Positions 46,506-55,600 are shown, counted from the stretch's first letter. The stretch is DNA of 64,000 nt from Methylocystis sp. ATCC 49242 (GCF_000188155.2 NZ_KE124774.1:2052356-2116355); one strand, 5' to 3'. The notes: generated by a model from the sequence alone, not told the origin. Program-made: numbers and translations.

Positions 46506-47063
46506 TCACCAGGATAGCGAGTCACCGAACAATTCAACGAATGGATTGCCGGCGGCTGCTTGCGACGGAGCGGCGTAGTTTCCACGACCGCGGCTTCTTG
46601 CAGAAGCATGAACGCCGGGCCCGCGAACTCTCGAATAACCGCCCGGTCTGGCGCCGGATATCGTAATGTGACCGCCTTCCGAGCGAACCATGTCGTAAAG
46701 TTGTTTTGCATGCCATGGCGCGAGCCGAACGCAACCATGTGACGCGGGACTGCCCAGTGACCCTGTTTCGTAACTCCCATGTATTGCATAGCCGCCGCGG
46801 AAGAATATTGAATGGGGCATCGGCGACATATGGTATTTTCGCGAATAATGCATGCGCTTCATGCTCTTCGGCGAATAGCTCCCGCGCGGCGTCACATATC
46901 CGGCGCGAGCGGTCGAGACGGGCCAAGCGTAGCTGCCCCTTGAAGATTGCACATACATTGTTTGCGTCGACAAATTGATGTGAATGCGCGTATAGGCGGA
47001 GGCTGGCGCATTGGCGGCGATAGCGGCTACCGCAATCGCCAGGGCTCTGATCGACAAGCGCAT
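46506..47063 (-). CDS. L,D-transpeptidase (YkuD domain)
   Basis: 185 residues. Signal peptide LSIRALAIAVAAIAANAPASA. The YkuD domain follows directly: IHINLSTQTMYVQSSRG (outline), TPRGSYSPKSM, and the active site GYAIHGSYETGSLGSPASHGCVRL (outline) with the catalytic His and Cys. It should cross-link peptidoglycan 3-3 or attach proteins to it in the periplasm. The C-terminal ~40 residues are Gly/Ser/Arg-rich. Convergent to the upstream secreted protein. Confidence 0.93.
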   Translation of the reverse strand: MRLSIRALAIAVAAIAANAPASAYTRIHINLSTQTMYVQSSRGSYAWPVSTARAGYVTPRGSYSPKSMKRMHYSRKYHMSPMPHSIFFRGGYAIHGSYETGSLGSPASHGCVRLAPWHAKQLYDMVRSEGGHITISGARPGGYSRVRGPGVHASARSRGRGNYAAPSQAAAGNPFVELFGDSLSW

Positions 47064-47206
47064 GGTGACCTCCGCCTTTCGGGTAGGAGTTTGAGACAGA
47101 ACATCCTAGGTAAAGCAGAAAACGGCAATCGGTTCGTTTTGTTAAGGTTTATAGCAACAGACGCCAGATTTGGCCCCGTGCGGAGCGGATGGACAATCGC
47201 GGACGC

Positions 47207-49162
47207 TCACGTCGCCAGTGAGGTCGCGCCAGCCAGAATCTCCTGCAGGACGTCGCCGCCGGCGCGAATCTCGTGACTTGAGTCGTCCAGGTCGTCGCCG
47301 ACGGGCTCCGCGCGGCCGCCGAGATAGCGGGCCAGGAAAAGCTCCATGACGGCCTTGAAGGCGATGTCGTTCCCGGGCCGGTCGAATCCGTGGCCTTCAT
47401 CGGGATAAACGACATAGATCACGGGAACATGTTTCTCCGCCATCGCCGCGACAATCTGGTCGCTCTCGGACACTTTGCATCGCACGTCATTGGCGCCGTG
47501 GCCGATCAACATGGGCCTTGTAATGTCGCCAGCGCGGTGAAGCGGCGAGCGCGCCTTGAGCAATGCGACGCCGTCGGGCGTGCGCGGATCGCCGATGCGG
47601 TGACACTCCTGTTCGTAGAAGGAAGTCCAATAGGGCGGCGGATTGGCGAGCATCGTCTCCAGATTGGTGATCCCGACCACCGGAACGCTGCAACAAAATA
47701 CGTCCGGCGTGAAGGCGGCGCCGACAAAGGCGGCGTATCCGCCATATGACGCGCCATAGATGGCGATGCGCTCGGGATCGGCGACGCCCTCTTCGATGGA
47801 CCAGTTGACGGCGTCGATGAGGTCGTCGTGCATCTTCCCGCCCCACTCGCGGTCGCCGGCCCCGGTGAAGGCCTTGCCGAAGCCTGCAGAACCGCGGAAG
47901 TTCACTTGCAGAACCGCATAATTGCGGTTCGCGAGCCATTGGACGTCACGATTGTAACGCCAGCTGTCGCGCGCCCATGGTCCGCCATGCACGAGTACCA
48001 CCATCGGCAGCGGATGGGCGGGGCGCGCGGCGGTCTCCGACGCGGGCAAGGTGAGATAGCAGACGAGATCGAGCCCGTCGCGCGCCTTGATGACGACGCC
48101 GTGCATGGGCGCGAGTTTCGCCTCGTCGAGCTTCGGCCTCGCCGAGAACAGGAACGTAATCGCTCCACTGCGCCGGTCGAGCAGACGCCATGAATAGGGA
48201 CGATCCGGACGCTTCACGCCGACGACCCAGAGCGCGCCGTCATCGGACTGACTCTCGATTTCGATCGTCGCGTCGAGCTCACGCTCAAGCATCATAAGGT
48301 CGCGTCCGACAGCGGGGTCGACGACGATCCATTCGTCGCGGATATATTCGGCGCAAGCTGCGGTCACCTCATAGGTGCGCGGGTCGATCATCCACCCGGA
48401 GATGTCCGCTTTCTCATGGCTGGCGATGAGCGTCCGGGTTCCTGTGGTCCAGTCGACCCGAAGCACGACAGCCTTGTCGCGGCCGACGGAACTGCGCAGG
48501 AACCAGGCGTCTCCGGCGCGATTGACGTGTAGCGGCTCCGTAACGAGCACGTCGTCGGCCTCGATCGACATCGCTTCTTCGAAGGCGGCGCCGTTCCATT
48601 TCAGAATCGCCGAGCCGCTCCCTCTGCCTCGCATCGTCGTCGCGAGTCTCGGCCTCAGCGCGCTGTCGACGACGAAGCTCGCGATTTCATCCGTGTTCTC
48701 GTAGACGAGGCGGCGCTCGCCCGTGCGGATATCGACAATATAGAGGTCGTGCCATCGCGCGTCGCGATCGTTCATGCCGACTGCGACGAGATGCGGATCA
48801 TCGTGATGCATGCCGAGGAGGATCGCGAACAGGTCGGGACAGGGCGTCAGATTTCGCGCGGAGCCGTCGACTCCGACGCACCAGAGATTATAATTCTCGT
48901 CGCCATCCCTGTCCTTGAGGAAAAGCACATGCGCATTGGTTCGCGCAAACCAGTACGTGAAGATCGGTCGATCCGTCTGACGCGTCAACGGACGGGCCCT
49001 GGTCAGATCGTCTCTCGGCGCGGCCCATATGTTCATGACCCCATCGACTGCCGCCAACCAGGCGAGCCAGCGCCCGTCGGGCGAGAGTTGCGGGCTGGAG
49101 GCGCTGGCGTTCTCGAAGAAGGTCCTGCGCGGGATGAGGGGGATGGTCCTCTCGTTAGACAT
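47207..49162 (-). CDS. S9-family prolyl oligopeptidase-like peptidase
   Basis: 651 residues from ATG 49162. N-terminal beta-propeller (~1-390), with repeated WD-like strands such as SPQLSPDGRWLAWLAAVDGVMNIW (outline). C-terminal alpha/beta hydrolase: Ser472 in YGASYGGYAAF, Asp in GHGANDVRC, His in YPDEGHGF. No signal peptide, so cytoplasmic; it cleaves short peptides, often after Pro or as an acyl-aminoacyl peptidase. It is divergent from the RiPP cluster that starts 310 bases away, so it might remove or degrade a leader peptide, though it may equally be a housekeeping neighbour. Confidence 0.92.
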   Translation of the reverse strand: MSNERTIPLIPRRTFFENASASSPQLSPDGRWLAWLAAVDGVMNIWAAPRDDLTRARPLTRQTDRPIFTYWFARTNAHVLFLKDRDGDENYNLWCVGVDGSARNLTPCPDLFAILLGMHHDDPHLVAVGMNDRDARWHDLYIVDIRTGERRLVYENTDEIASFVVDSALRPRLATTMRGRGSGSAILKWNGAAFEEAMSIEADDVLVTEPLHVNRAGDAWFLRSSVGRDKAVVLRVDWTTGTRTLIASHEKADISGWMIDPRTYEVTAACAEYIRDEWIVVDPAVGRDLMMLERELDATIEIESQSDDGALWVVGVKRPDRPYSWRLLDRRSGAITFLFSARPKLDEAKLAPMHGVVIKARDGLDLVCYLTLPASETAARPAHPLPMVVLVHGGPWARDSWRYNRDVQWLANRNYAVLQVNFRGSAGFGKAFTGAGDREWGGKMHDDLIDAVNWSIEEGVADPERIAIYGASYGGYAAFVGAAFTPDVFCCSVPVVGITNLETMLANPPPYWTSFYEQECHRIGDPRTPDGVALLKARSPLHRAGDITRPMLIGHGANDVRCKVSESDQIVAAMAEKHVPVIYVVYPDEGHGFDRPGNDIAFKAVMELFLARYLGGRAEPVGDDLDDSSHEIRAGGDVLQEILAGATSLAT

Positions 49163-49472
49163 GCGTTTCTCGCCCTGCGACAGTCGAAGTTTCGTTTTCG
49201 CGTCGCGATCGCCGTTAATTATAGCCGCCCATTATCCGTATCCATCAACCAAAGATTTTCATCAGGCGGTCAAACCGGCTTGCTCCCTGCAAATTTATCG
49301 CTCGCGTCTGTTTTCAGACATGCGATTCCTTTGTTAATGTAATGCTTGATGAATGCGCGTTCCATCCTGAGCGCGCCAATATCGAGCATGTCATGAACGA
49401 GGCGCGTCGGGAAGCGAGCATGACCTTCACATTTGGTTCCGAGAGACAATATTGACGAAGAGGCAGCGCCGC
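49163..49472. other. Divergent intergenic region between S9 peptidase and carbamoyltransferase
   Basis: 310 bases without a gene. It is AT-richer than the flanks (49210-49360) and should hold the divergent promoters. No clear consensus was identified. Confidence 0.45.
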
Positions 49473-51152
49473 ATGAATATCCTGGGGATCAATGCTGTTT
49501 TTCACGAGTCCTCCGCTGCGATCGTCGTCGATGGAAAGGTCGTGGCGGCCTGCGAGGAAGAGCGCTTCACCCGCATCAAGCACGGCAAGGAGGCGCGGGT
49601 CGACAACCCCCAGGCGCTCCCGGAAAACGCCATTCGTTTCTGTCTGGATTACGCGGGGCTCAAAGCCGACGACGTCGACTTCGTGGCCTATTCTTTCGAA
49701 CCAAAGCTCCGTCGCACGAAGTTCCATGCCGATTGGTGGCCGGACAGCCGCCTGGAGGATGACTTTCTGCGATCGCTCGACGCCCTGGATGACGCCGTCT
49801 CGAAAGTCATGGGCCGGCGCATCGGCAAGGCGCTCAAATTCACGCCGCATCATCTCGCGCACGCCGCCTCGGCCTTTTATCCGTCCGGCTTCGACCAGGC
49901 CGCGATTCTCGTCGTCGACGGCATCGGCGAGGCCGATTGCTCGATGCTGGCGCGCGGCGACGGCTTGCGCATAAAGACCCTCGAGACGTTCACCTATCCG
50001 CACTCCCTCGGGTTCGTATGGGAGCATGTGAGCGTCTATCTCGGCTTTTCGGCCTATGACGCCTCCAAGGTCATGGGTCTCGCAGCCTATGGCGACCCCG
50101 AGGTCTTCCGCCAGCAATTCGCAAAGATCATCCGGATCGGGGAGGACGGCTATGCGGTCGATCCGGACGCGACCGGCTTCCAGTCGCTCGAAGCTCGCGG
50201 GCTCGACGCCCTTTTCGGGCCGCGGCGCGAGCCGGATGGCGAGATCCTGCCTCACCACATGCATGTGGCGGCGGCGTTGCAGGCGGCCAATGACGCCGCC
50301 GTGATCGCGCTCCTGCGTCGCCTCGAACACACGGTGGGAGGCGAGCGCCTTTGCCTCGCCGGCGGCGTCGCGCTCAATTGCGTCACCAACGCCTTGATCA
50401 GCCGGATGAGCGCCTTCTCGGACCTATTCATCCCATCGGCGCCGCATGACGCCGGCACGGCGATCGGCGCGGCGCTCGTCGTTCACTGCGCACAGCCCGG
50501 CGCCAGCCGGCCCTCGGGCGGCGCCACTCCCTATCTGGGTCCGGAATTCGACGAGCGCGAGATCCTCGCGGCGGTCAAGGCGGCCGGGCTCAAGCCGCAC
50601 AAATGCAAGAACGCCGCCCGCGAGGCGGCCGACATGATCGCCGACGGCAATATTGTCGGCTGGTTTCAGGGCCGCATGGAGTTCGGACCGCGGGCGCTCG
50701 GCAACCGGTCGCTTCTCGCCGACCCGCGCCGACCCGACACGAGGGCGATCCTCAATCGCCGGGTCAAGCACCGCGAGGATTTTCGACCCTTCGCGCCCAG
50801 CGTTCTCGCCGAACATGCGGAAGAATGGTTCGATATCGGCCCGCCCTCGGCGAGCCATGAATACATGCTCTTCGCCTGCGCGGCGAAGCCCGGCCGCGCG
50901 GACCGCATTCCTGCAGTGATCCATGAAGATGGCTCCGCTCGCGTGCAGATCGTGCGGCGCGCGTCCAACCCGCGCTACCATGCGCTGATTTCACATTTTT
51001 ACGAGCGAACCGGCGTGCCGCTGGTACTCAACACCTCCTTCAACGACAGCGAGCCCATCGTCTGCACGCCCGCCCACGCCATCGCGACCTTTCGCGGCGC
51101 CGGGCTCGACGCGCTGTTCATGGGGGATATCCGCCTCACGTCCGAGACGTGA
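49473..51152 (+). CDS. Carbamoyltransferase (NodU/CmcH/TobZ family) of the RiPP cluster
   Basis: 559 residues from ATG 49473 (AGAGG upstream; TTG 49452 also open). The N-terminal Kae1-like domain has MNILGINAVFHESSAA, FTPHHLAHAASAFYPSGF (HHxxHA metal site) and ILVVDGIGEAD. GGVALNCVTNALI and SAPHDAGTAIGAAL follow, and the C-terminal YrdC-like carbamoyltransferase domain has GRMEFGPRALGNRSLLADPR and VLNTSFNDSEPIV. The family makes carbamoyl-adenylate from carbamoyl phosphate and ATP and transfers carbamoyl to hydroxyl groups of antibiotics or sugars. Placed 102 bases before the precursor peptide gene, it probably decorates the mature product, or a sugar or fatty group on it. Confidence 0.9.
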   Translation: MNILGINAVFHESSAAIVVDGKVVAACEEERFTRIKHGKEARVDNPQALPENAIRFCLDYAGLKADDVDFVAYSFEPKLRRTKFHADWWPDSRLEDDFLRSLDALDDAVSKVMGRRIGKALKFTPHHLAHAASAFYPSGFDQAAILVVDGIGEADCSMLARGDGLRIKTLETFTYPHSLGFVWEHVSVYLGFSAYDASKVMGLAAYGDPEVFRQQFAKIIRIGEDGYAVDPDATGFQSLEARGLDALFGPRREPDGEILPHHMHVAAALQAANDAAVIALLRRLEHTVGGERLCLAGGVALNCVTNALISRMSAFSDLFIPSAPHDAGTAIGAALVVHCAQPGASRPSGGATPYLGPEFDEREILAAVKAAGLKPHKCKNAAREAADMIADGNIVGWFQGRMEFGPRALGNRSLLADPRRPDTRAILNRRVKHREDFRPFAPSVLAEHAEEWFDIGPPSASHEYMLFACAAKPGRADRIPAVIHEDGSARVQIVRRASNPRYHALISHFYERTGVPLVLNTSFNDSEPIVCTPAHAIATFRGAGLDALFMGDIRLTSET

Positions 51153-51182
51153 GGCGCCGCGCCGCCGGCGACGGGGGGCGTA

Positions 51183-51210
51183 TTGACCGACGACATTCGC
51201 ACGCTATACT
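51183..51210 (+). promoter_or_regulatory. Sigma-70-like promoter for the precursor peptide gene
   Basis: TTGACC (51183-51188), 16-base spacer, TATACT (51205-51210). Both hexamers match 5 of 6 consensus bases. Transcription would start near 51217, giving a ~38-base leader with ribosome binding site GGGAGGG at 51243-51249. It lets the precursor be expressed more strongly than the carbamoyltransferase upstream. Confidence 0.7.
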
Positions 51211-51254
51211 GACTTATCGTATGGATTTTTGGGCCTTTTTGTAGGGAGGGTGTC

Positions 51255-51617
51255 ATGGCGCGCTCATCAGACGACACACAAAACAAACGTGGTGGAAAGA
51301 AAGCGCTCGGCGTGATCGGCGTGTCGCTCTCGCTCGCCGGCGCGGGCTGCGCGACCAGCGCCCCCGCGGACGCCTCGACGACGCCGGCGACCAGCAACAT
51401 GCGCACGATCGACCTCCATGAGGAAGAATTGTTCGACGTGGGACTGAGCTCCTTCCGCCTTTTCGACCGCGAAGAGGTCAAGGACGCCAAGGGCGAGCAG
51501 GTCGCTCAGTGGTGGGGATGGGGCTGCCGCGGTTGCCGTGGTTGCCGTGGTTGTGGCGGCTGCCGGGGGTGCAGAGGCTGCGGCGGCTGCCGTGGTTGCC
51601 GTGGCTGCGGCGGTTAA
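51255..51617 (+). CDS. TOMM/RiPP precursor peptide with ten C-X-G repeats
   Basis: 120 residues from ATG 51255, strong GGGAGGG ribosome binding site. Residues ~15-45 are a basic-then-hydrophobic segment (GKKALGVIGVSLSLAGAGC, then Ala/Thr/Pro-rich). Residues ~49-85 form an acidic leader (TIDLHEEELFDVGLSSFRLFDREEV) of the kind bound by cyclodehydratase leader-binding domains. WWGWG (86-90) precedes the core, residues 91-120: CRG CRG CRG CGG CRG CRG CGG CRG CRG CGG. All ten Cys are candidates for thiazoline/thiazole formation; no Ser or Thr is in the core. It recalls heterocycloanthracin-like and other Cys-rich TOMM precursors, but with strict triplet periodicity. Confidence 0.9.
   Translation: MARSSDDTQNKRGGKKALGVIGVSLSLAGAGCATSAPADASTTPATSNMRTIDLHEEELFDVGLSSFRLFDREEVKDAKGEQVAQWWGWGCRGCRGCRGCGGCRGCRGCGGCRGCRGCGG
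51523..51614 (+). repeat. Tandem 9-base coding repeat (TGC-CGN-GGN)
   Basis: Ten consecutive 9-base units encode Cys-Arg/Gly-Gly. Codons vary (TGC/TGT; CGC, CGT, CGG, AGA; GGT, GGC, GGG), so the repeat is kept at protein level rather than being a very fresh DNA expansion. Confidence 0.9.
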
Positions 51618-51842
51618 CGTCGCGACTCGCCTTGTCACTGCGGGTCCGGCGACAAGCCGCCCGCAGAGCGAACGTGGCCTCGGGCCGATCTTTTGGGCCG
51701 AGGCTTCAGGGTCTGCCGTTACGTGCGGAAAAATCATGAGCTTCCGCAGGCGCCTGTTTCCGTTTCCAGGATTCCTGTAATCTAGTCGTTCAAACTCGTT
51801 GCCGGCGGGTTGCAGCGAGACGATGGAGCGCGCGCCAGCCAG

Positions 51843-54116
51843 ATGACAGTCGAAGCATCCACACTGCCTTCCCCGGAGCAGGATGCGCGGGGCCGGGACG
51901 GCGACGTCCTTCGGTTCTCGCCGAATTTTTCCGTCTATATCCTGCCTCCCGACGTCGTCTGCCTCTATTCGGAAGACCGGAAGTTTTTTCTTCGCGGCGC
52001 GCTTTATTGCGCTCTGGCGGAGCGGATCGGCGCGGGCGAAGACGTCCACGCCATTTATCACGCGCTTTCCGCCGACTTTCCGTCCTCGAAGATAGACGAG
52101 GCGTTCAAGCGCCTGCGCGAGCGCCGCTTCGTTGTCCCCGCGGGCGTCTCGGAAGACGTCGCCGCGGCCTATTGGGCGAGCCTAGGGCTGCATCCCGAGG
52201 CGGCTGCGGAAAATCTGCAAAAGGTTTCGGTTCAGATCGAATCGCTCGGCGTCAACGGCGCGAGCGCGCTGGAGGAAGCCCTCCGCGGTTTCGGAGTTCA
52301 GGTCGTGAAGCGGTCGGGCGATTTGTCCGTCGTGCTCGTCGGCGATTATCTCGACGGCCAGCTCGAGGCGCTCAACCGCAAGCGCCTCGAACAGAAAAAA
52401 GACTGGCTGCTCGTGCAGCCCTCGGGCATTTTCCCCCTGGTCGGCCCGATCTTCAGCCCCGGCAAGAGCGCCTGCTGGAGCTGCCTCGCCGACCGCATGA
52501 AATGGAATCGGCAGGTCAAGGCGTTCCTCGATCGCAAGTCGGCGCATTGCGTCTCGGTCTCGCCGCTCGGCTCCAATCCGCTCGGGCGCAGCGGCGTCGG
52601 CCTTGCGGCGGCTGAGATCGGCAAGGCCATCGCCAGCGGCTTCCGCACTGATCTGCATCATCACATCGTGAGCCTCGACATGATGGGCTCGGAGGTCGCC
52701 CGGCATTATGTGCCGGCGAGACCGCAATGCCCTGTCTGCGGCAGTCCCGAGGCGCGCGACCCGGCCCGGACGCCGACGCCCGTCAGGCTGCGCGCCGGCG
52801 GGCGGATCGTCGTAACGAGCGGCGGCTACAGATCGGTGCCGCCGGGGGAGACCGTCGCCCGTTATCGCAAGCATGTGAGCCCGCTGACGGGCGTCGTGTC
52901 GCATCTGGAGCGGATCAAGAGCGAACAGCCGCTCGACGCGAGCTTCATCGCGCGGCACAACTTTTCGCCGCGCCCCGAAACCGTCGAAGCGCTCCAGGCC
53001 GGATTGAGCGGCGACAGCTATGGCAAGGGCAGCATCGCCGAACAGGGCGAGGCCAGCGCCCTGATGGAGGCTATCGAACGCTATTGCGGGATTTTCCAGG
53101 GCGACGAGATCAGGATCGTTCGCCGCTATACGGATTTCCTCGCGGGCGAAGCGATCCTTCCAAATGACATTCTGAACTACAGCGACGCCCAATATGAACA
53201 GGGCGGGGATTGTGGCGGCTGCTCGCCCGACGGCGCGCCGGCGCGTTTCGATCCCGATGCGGAGACGGAATGGTCGCCGGTCTGGTCGCTGCGTGACGAG
53301 CGCTTCAAATATGTGCCTACCGGGCTTTTGTATTTCTTCCATGAATCGGGCTGCGCCAATCGGATCAGCGCCGATTCCAATGGCTGCGCCGCGGGCAATA
53401 CGGTCGAAGAGGCGATCCTTCAGGGGTTCCTCGAACTCGTCGAGCGGGACGCTTACGCCATCTGGTGGTACAACCGTCTGCGCCGGCCGGAGGTCGATCT
53501 CGACAAGATCGGCGACAGCTATGTGCGCGACCTGCGCGCCGTCTTCGCGGCGAAGGGCCGTGACATCTGGGCGCTGGACGTGACGAGCGATCTCGGCATC
53601 CCCGTCGTCGTCGCCGTCGCCCACTGGACCGACGACGGCCGCGAATTCATCGAAGTGGCCGCGGGCGCGCATTTCGATCCGCGCATCGCCACGCTGCGCG
53701 CCATGACCGAACTCAACCAGTTTCTCGCCATCGAGAGCCTGCGGGGCCGTCCCTCGGGCGGGCCCGACGACGATTACGGCAACGATCCCCTGCCCCTCCG
53801 CAAGCACGCCTATCTCAAGCCGCAGGGCAAGGCGTCGTTCGGCCGGTCGCGGTTCAAGAATTTCGGCCAGCTCGACCGGCGTGAGCAGGTGCTGGCCTGC
53901 GTGAAACTCGCCGCGCGCGCCGGTCACGATTTCCTCGTCCTCGATCAGACGCGCCCCGACGTCGAGGTGCCGGTCGTGCGGGTGATCGTTCCGGGACTGC
54001 GGCATTTCTATCGCCGGTTCGGCCCCGGCCGTCTCTACGACGTTCCCATCACGCTCGGTCTGCGCAAGCGGCCGGTGCGCGAGGCCGATCTCAATCCCCT
54101 GTTTCCGCGAACCTGA
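51843..54116 (+). CDS. Fused TOMM leader-binding protein / YcaO cyclodehydratase
   Basis: 757 residues from ATG 51843 (TTG 51810 also open). The N-terminal ~320 residues are the E1-like/ocin-ThiF-type partner: winged-helix-like peptide-clamp region (RFSPNFSVYILPPDVVCLY, FPSSKIDEAFKRLRERRFV) and a zinc tetrad C211-x2-C214 (CWSC) with C296-x2-C299 (CPVC). The YcaO domain follows, with ATP-binding segments SYGKGSIAEQGEASALMEAIERY (~390-412, outline) and SNGCAAGNTVEEAILQGFLELVERDA (~512, outline). The C-terminus is PLFPRT, Pro-containing as usual. It binds the leader and uses ATP to cyclise core Cys to thiazoline. One base separates its stop from the next start. Confidence 0.95.
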   Translation: MTVEASTLPSPEQDARGRDGDVLRFSPNFSVYILPPDVVCLYSEDRKFFLRGALYCALAERIGAGEDVHAIYHALSADFPSSKIDEAFKRLRERRFVVPAGVSEDVAAAYWASLGLHPEAAAENLQKVSVQIESLGVNGASALEEALRGFGVQVVKRSGDLSVVLVGDYLDGQLEALNRKRLEQKKDWLLVQPSGIFPLVGPIFSPGKSACWSCLADRMKWNRQVKAFLDRKSAHCVSVSPLGSNPLGRSGVGLAAAEIGKAIASGFRTDLHHHIVSLDMMGSEVARHYVPARPQCPVCGSPEARDPARTPTPVRLRAGGRIVVTSGGYRSVPPGETVARYRKHVSPLTGVVSHLERIKSEQPLDASFIARHNFSPRPETVEALQAGLSGDSYGKGSIAEQGEASALMEAIERYCGIFQGDEIRIVRRYTDFLAGEAILPNDILNYSDAQYEQGGDCGGCSPDGAPARFDPDAETEWSPVWSLRDERFKYVPTGLLYFFHESGCANRISADSNGCAAGNTVEEAILQGFLELVERDAYAIWWYNRLRRPEVDLDKIGDSYVRDLRAVFAAKGRDIWALDVTSDLGIPVVVAVAHWTDDGREFIEVAAGAHFDPRIATLRAMTELNQFLAIESLRGRPSGGPDDDYGNDPLPLRKHAYLKPQGKASFGRSRFKNFGQLDRREQVLACVKLAARAGHDFLVLDQTRPDVEVPVVRVIVPGLRHFYRRFGPGRLYDVPITLGLRKRPVREADLNPLFPRT

Positions 54117-54117
54117 C

Positions 54118-55554
54118 TTGCGCAGCGATCCGCCCCACCCTCCCGCCCGGCTCTTCGCCCGGCTCAACCCCGGCGTCACGGTCGAGGACGACGGGGCGGG
54201 CGGCCTTTCCGCATTTTTCGACGGACGGGGACTGCGGCTCGGAAAGTTCAGCCCCGGCCTGATCGAATGCGCCGCCGACCTCGCGTCGGGCGTCGCGCTC
54301 GAGGATGACCGGGATCGGGAAATCGAACAAGAGATAGGCGAACTCGTCCGGCGGCTGGCGCTTTACGGTCTCGTCGAATATCGCCTCGCCTGCGCGCAGG
54401 ACGGGCCCGATCTGATGGTCGTCGAACCACAGATACGAGACTATGCGCCGAGAATATCCGGACTGGATGACGATCGCGCGCTCGTCCTGTCGCGTTTCGC
54501 CTATGTGCGTCGGCGCGGCGCCGACATGGCTCTCGAGTCGCCGCGCGCCGGCGCGCTCTTTCGGCTGTGCGCCCCGAGCGCCCTGGCGATGATCGGGCGA
54601 TTGTCCGAACCCCGCACGGTGAGGGAGCTGCGCGACGCGCCGGACTTTCCGGGCGTTGAGTTTCTGGCGCTGCTCCTCGACGCGGACATCCTCTTCACGC
54701 CGCCCCCCGGCGCGGACAGGGGTTTGCGCGCCGCCGAAGGCGACAACGATCTCATCCTTTGGGATTTTCACGATCTTCTGTTCCACACGCGCAGCACCAA
54801 CGGACGGCATGCGAACCCCGCCGGCGGTCTTTACGCCCGCGCGCACCTTGTGCCGCCGCCGGCCGCCGTGCGGCCCGGCTGGCCGGGGACGGCGATCGAG
54901 CTGACGGGTCTCGACACGGCGCCGGCTTCGCCCTTCGCGCAGATGCTGCGACGCCGCCATTCGACCCGCAACTACGACGCCCACCATCCCATCACGGCTG
55001 CGCAAGTCGCGCGACTTCTCGACGGCGCCGCGCGCATCATATCGCGCGAGCGCTTGCGGGACGACGAGGGCGGCGAGGGGTTCGAGATCGCCGCGCGCCC
55101 TTATCCGTCCGGCGGCGCAAGCTATGAGCTGGAGCTCTATCTCGCCGTCGACAAATGCGATGGTCTGGCGCGCGGCTTCTATCATTACGACGCCGACCGT
55201 CACGCGCTCGTTCCGATCGAGACGAACGAACGCCTGCTTGCGGCGATGCTCGAGGACGGGCAACTCGCCATGGGCGCGTCGGCGCCCCCGCAGATCCTTA
55301 TCACGATGGCGGCGCGCTTTGGCCGCGTGTCATGGAAATACAGCGGCTTCGCCTATGGGCTCGTCCTCAAGCACGTGGGCGTGGTTATGCAGACGCTCTA
55401 TCTGATGGCGACGGAGATGGAGATCGGCGCCTGCGCAATCGGCGTCGAGGACATCGACCTCTTTTCCAGAATGACGGGCCTCGAATTTCACGTCGAAGGC
55501 GCGGTCGGACAAATGGCGATCGGAAGCGCCGGCGCGGCGCGCGACGAATTTTGA
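54118..55554 (+). CDS. SagB-type TOMM dehydrogenase (nitroreductase fold)
   Basis: 478 residues from TTG 54118. The N-terminal ~260 residues are a SagB-type extension; the FMN nitroreductase domain spans ~270-470: FAQMLRRRHSTRNYD, PSGGASYELELYLAVD, LARGFYHYDADRHAL, and MEIGACAIGVEDIDLF. It should oxidise thiazolines made by the preceding enzyme to aromatic thiazoles. Tight coupling with the cyclodehydratase gene (TGA-C-TTG) points to co-translation. Confidence 0.93.
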   Translation: MRSDPPHPPARLFARLNPGVTVEDDGAGGLSAFFDGRGLRLGKFSPGLIECAADLASGVALEDDRDREIEQEIGELVRRLALYGLVEYRLACAQDGPDLMVVEPQIRDYAPRISGLDDDRALVLSRFAYVRRRGADMALESPRAGALFRLCAPSALAMIGRLSEPRTVRELRDAPDFPGVEFLALLLDADILFTPPPGADRGLRAAEGDNDLILWDFHDLLFHTRSTNGRHANPAGGLYARAHLVPPPAAVRPGWPGTAIELTGLDTAPASPFAQMLRRRHSTRNYDAHHPITAAQVARLLDGAARIISRERLRDDEGGEGFEIAARPYPSGGASYELELYLAVDKCDGLARGFYHYDADRHALVPIETNERLLAAMLEDGQLAMGASAPPQILITMAARFGRVSWKYSGFAYGLVLKHVGVVMQTLYLMATEMEIGACAIGVEDIDLFSRMTGLEFHVEGAVGQMAIGSAGAARDEF

Positions 55555-55600
55555 CGCGCCGAGCGGCGGCGCCCCTGCCGGTCATGGGATCGGTTGAAAA

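Noticed and set aside
49314-50330. 338-codon minus-strand frame opposite the carbamoyltransferase
   Set aside because: Shadow frame; the plus strand has clear catalytic motifs.
51255-51350. Precursor peptide as a lipoprotein
   Set aside because: LAGAGC lacks a proper lipobox Leu at -3 relative to Cys, so a lipid anchor is not claimed; recorded only as an export-like hydrophobic segment.
51523-51614. CRISPR-like short tandem repeats
   Set aside because: Contiguous 9-base coding repeats without spacers; no CRISPR array or cas gene anywhere in the window.
51509-51780. Alternative frames through the Cys-Gly repeat (Leu/Pro-rich and Val/Ala-rich peptides)
   Set aside because: Produced by the 9-base repeat in other frames; only the Cys-Gly frame has the start, ribosome binding site and leader.
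52182-54179. 665-codon open frame on the minus strand opposite the YcaO fusion
   Set aside because: High-GC shadow of a well-supported gene; its translation has no family features.
54091-55263. 390-codon minus-strand frame opposite the SagB-type dehydrogenase
   Set aside because: Shadow of a recognised enzyme; Arg/Gly/Ala-rich with no motif.
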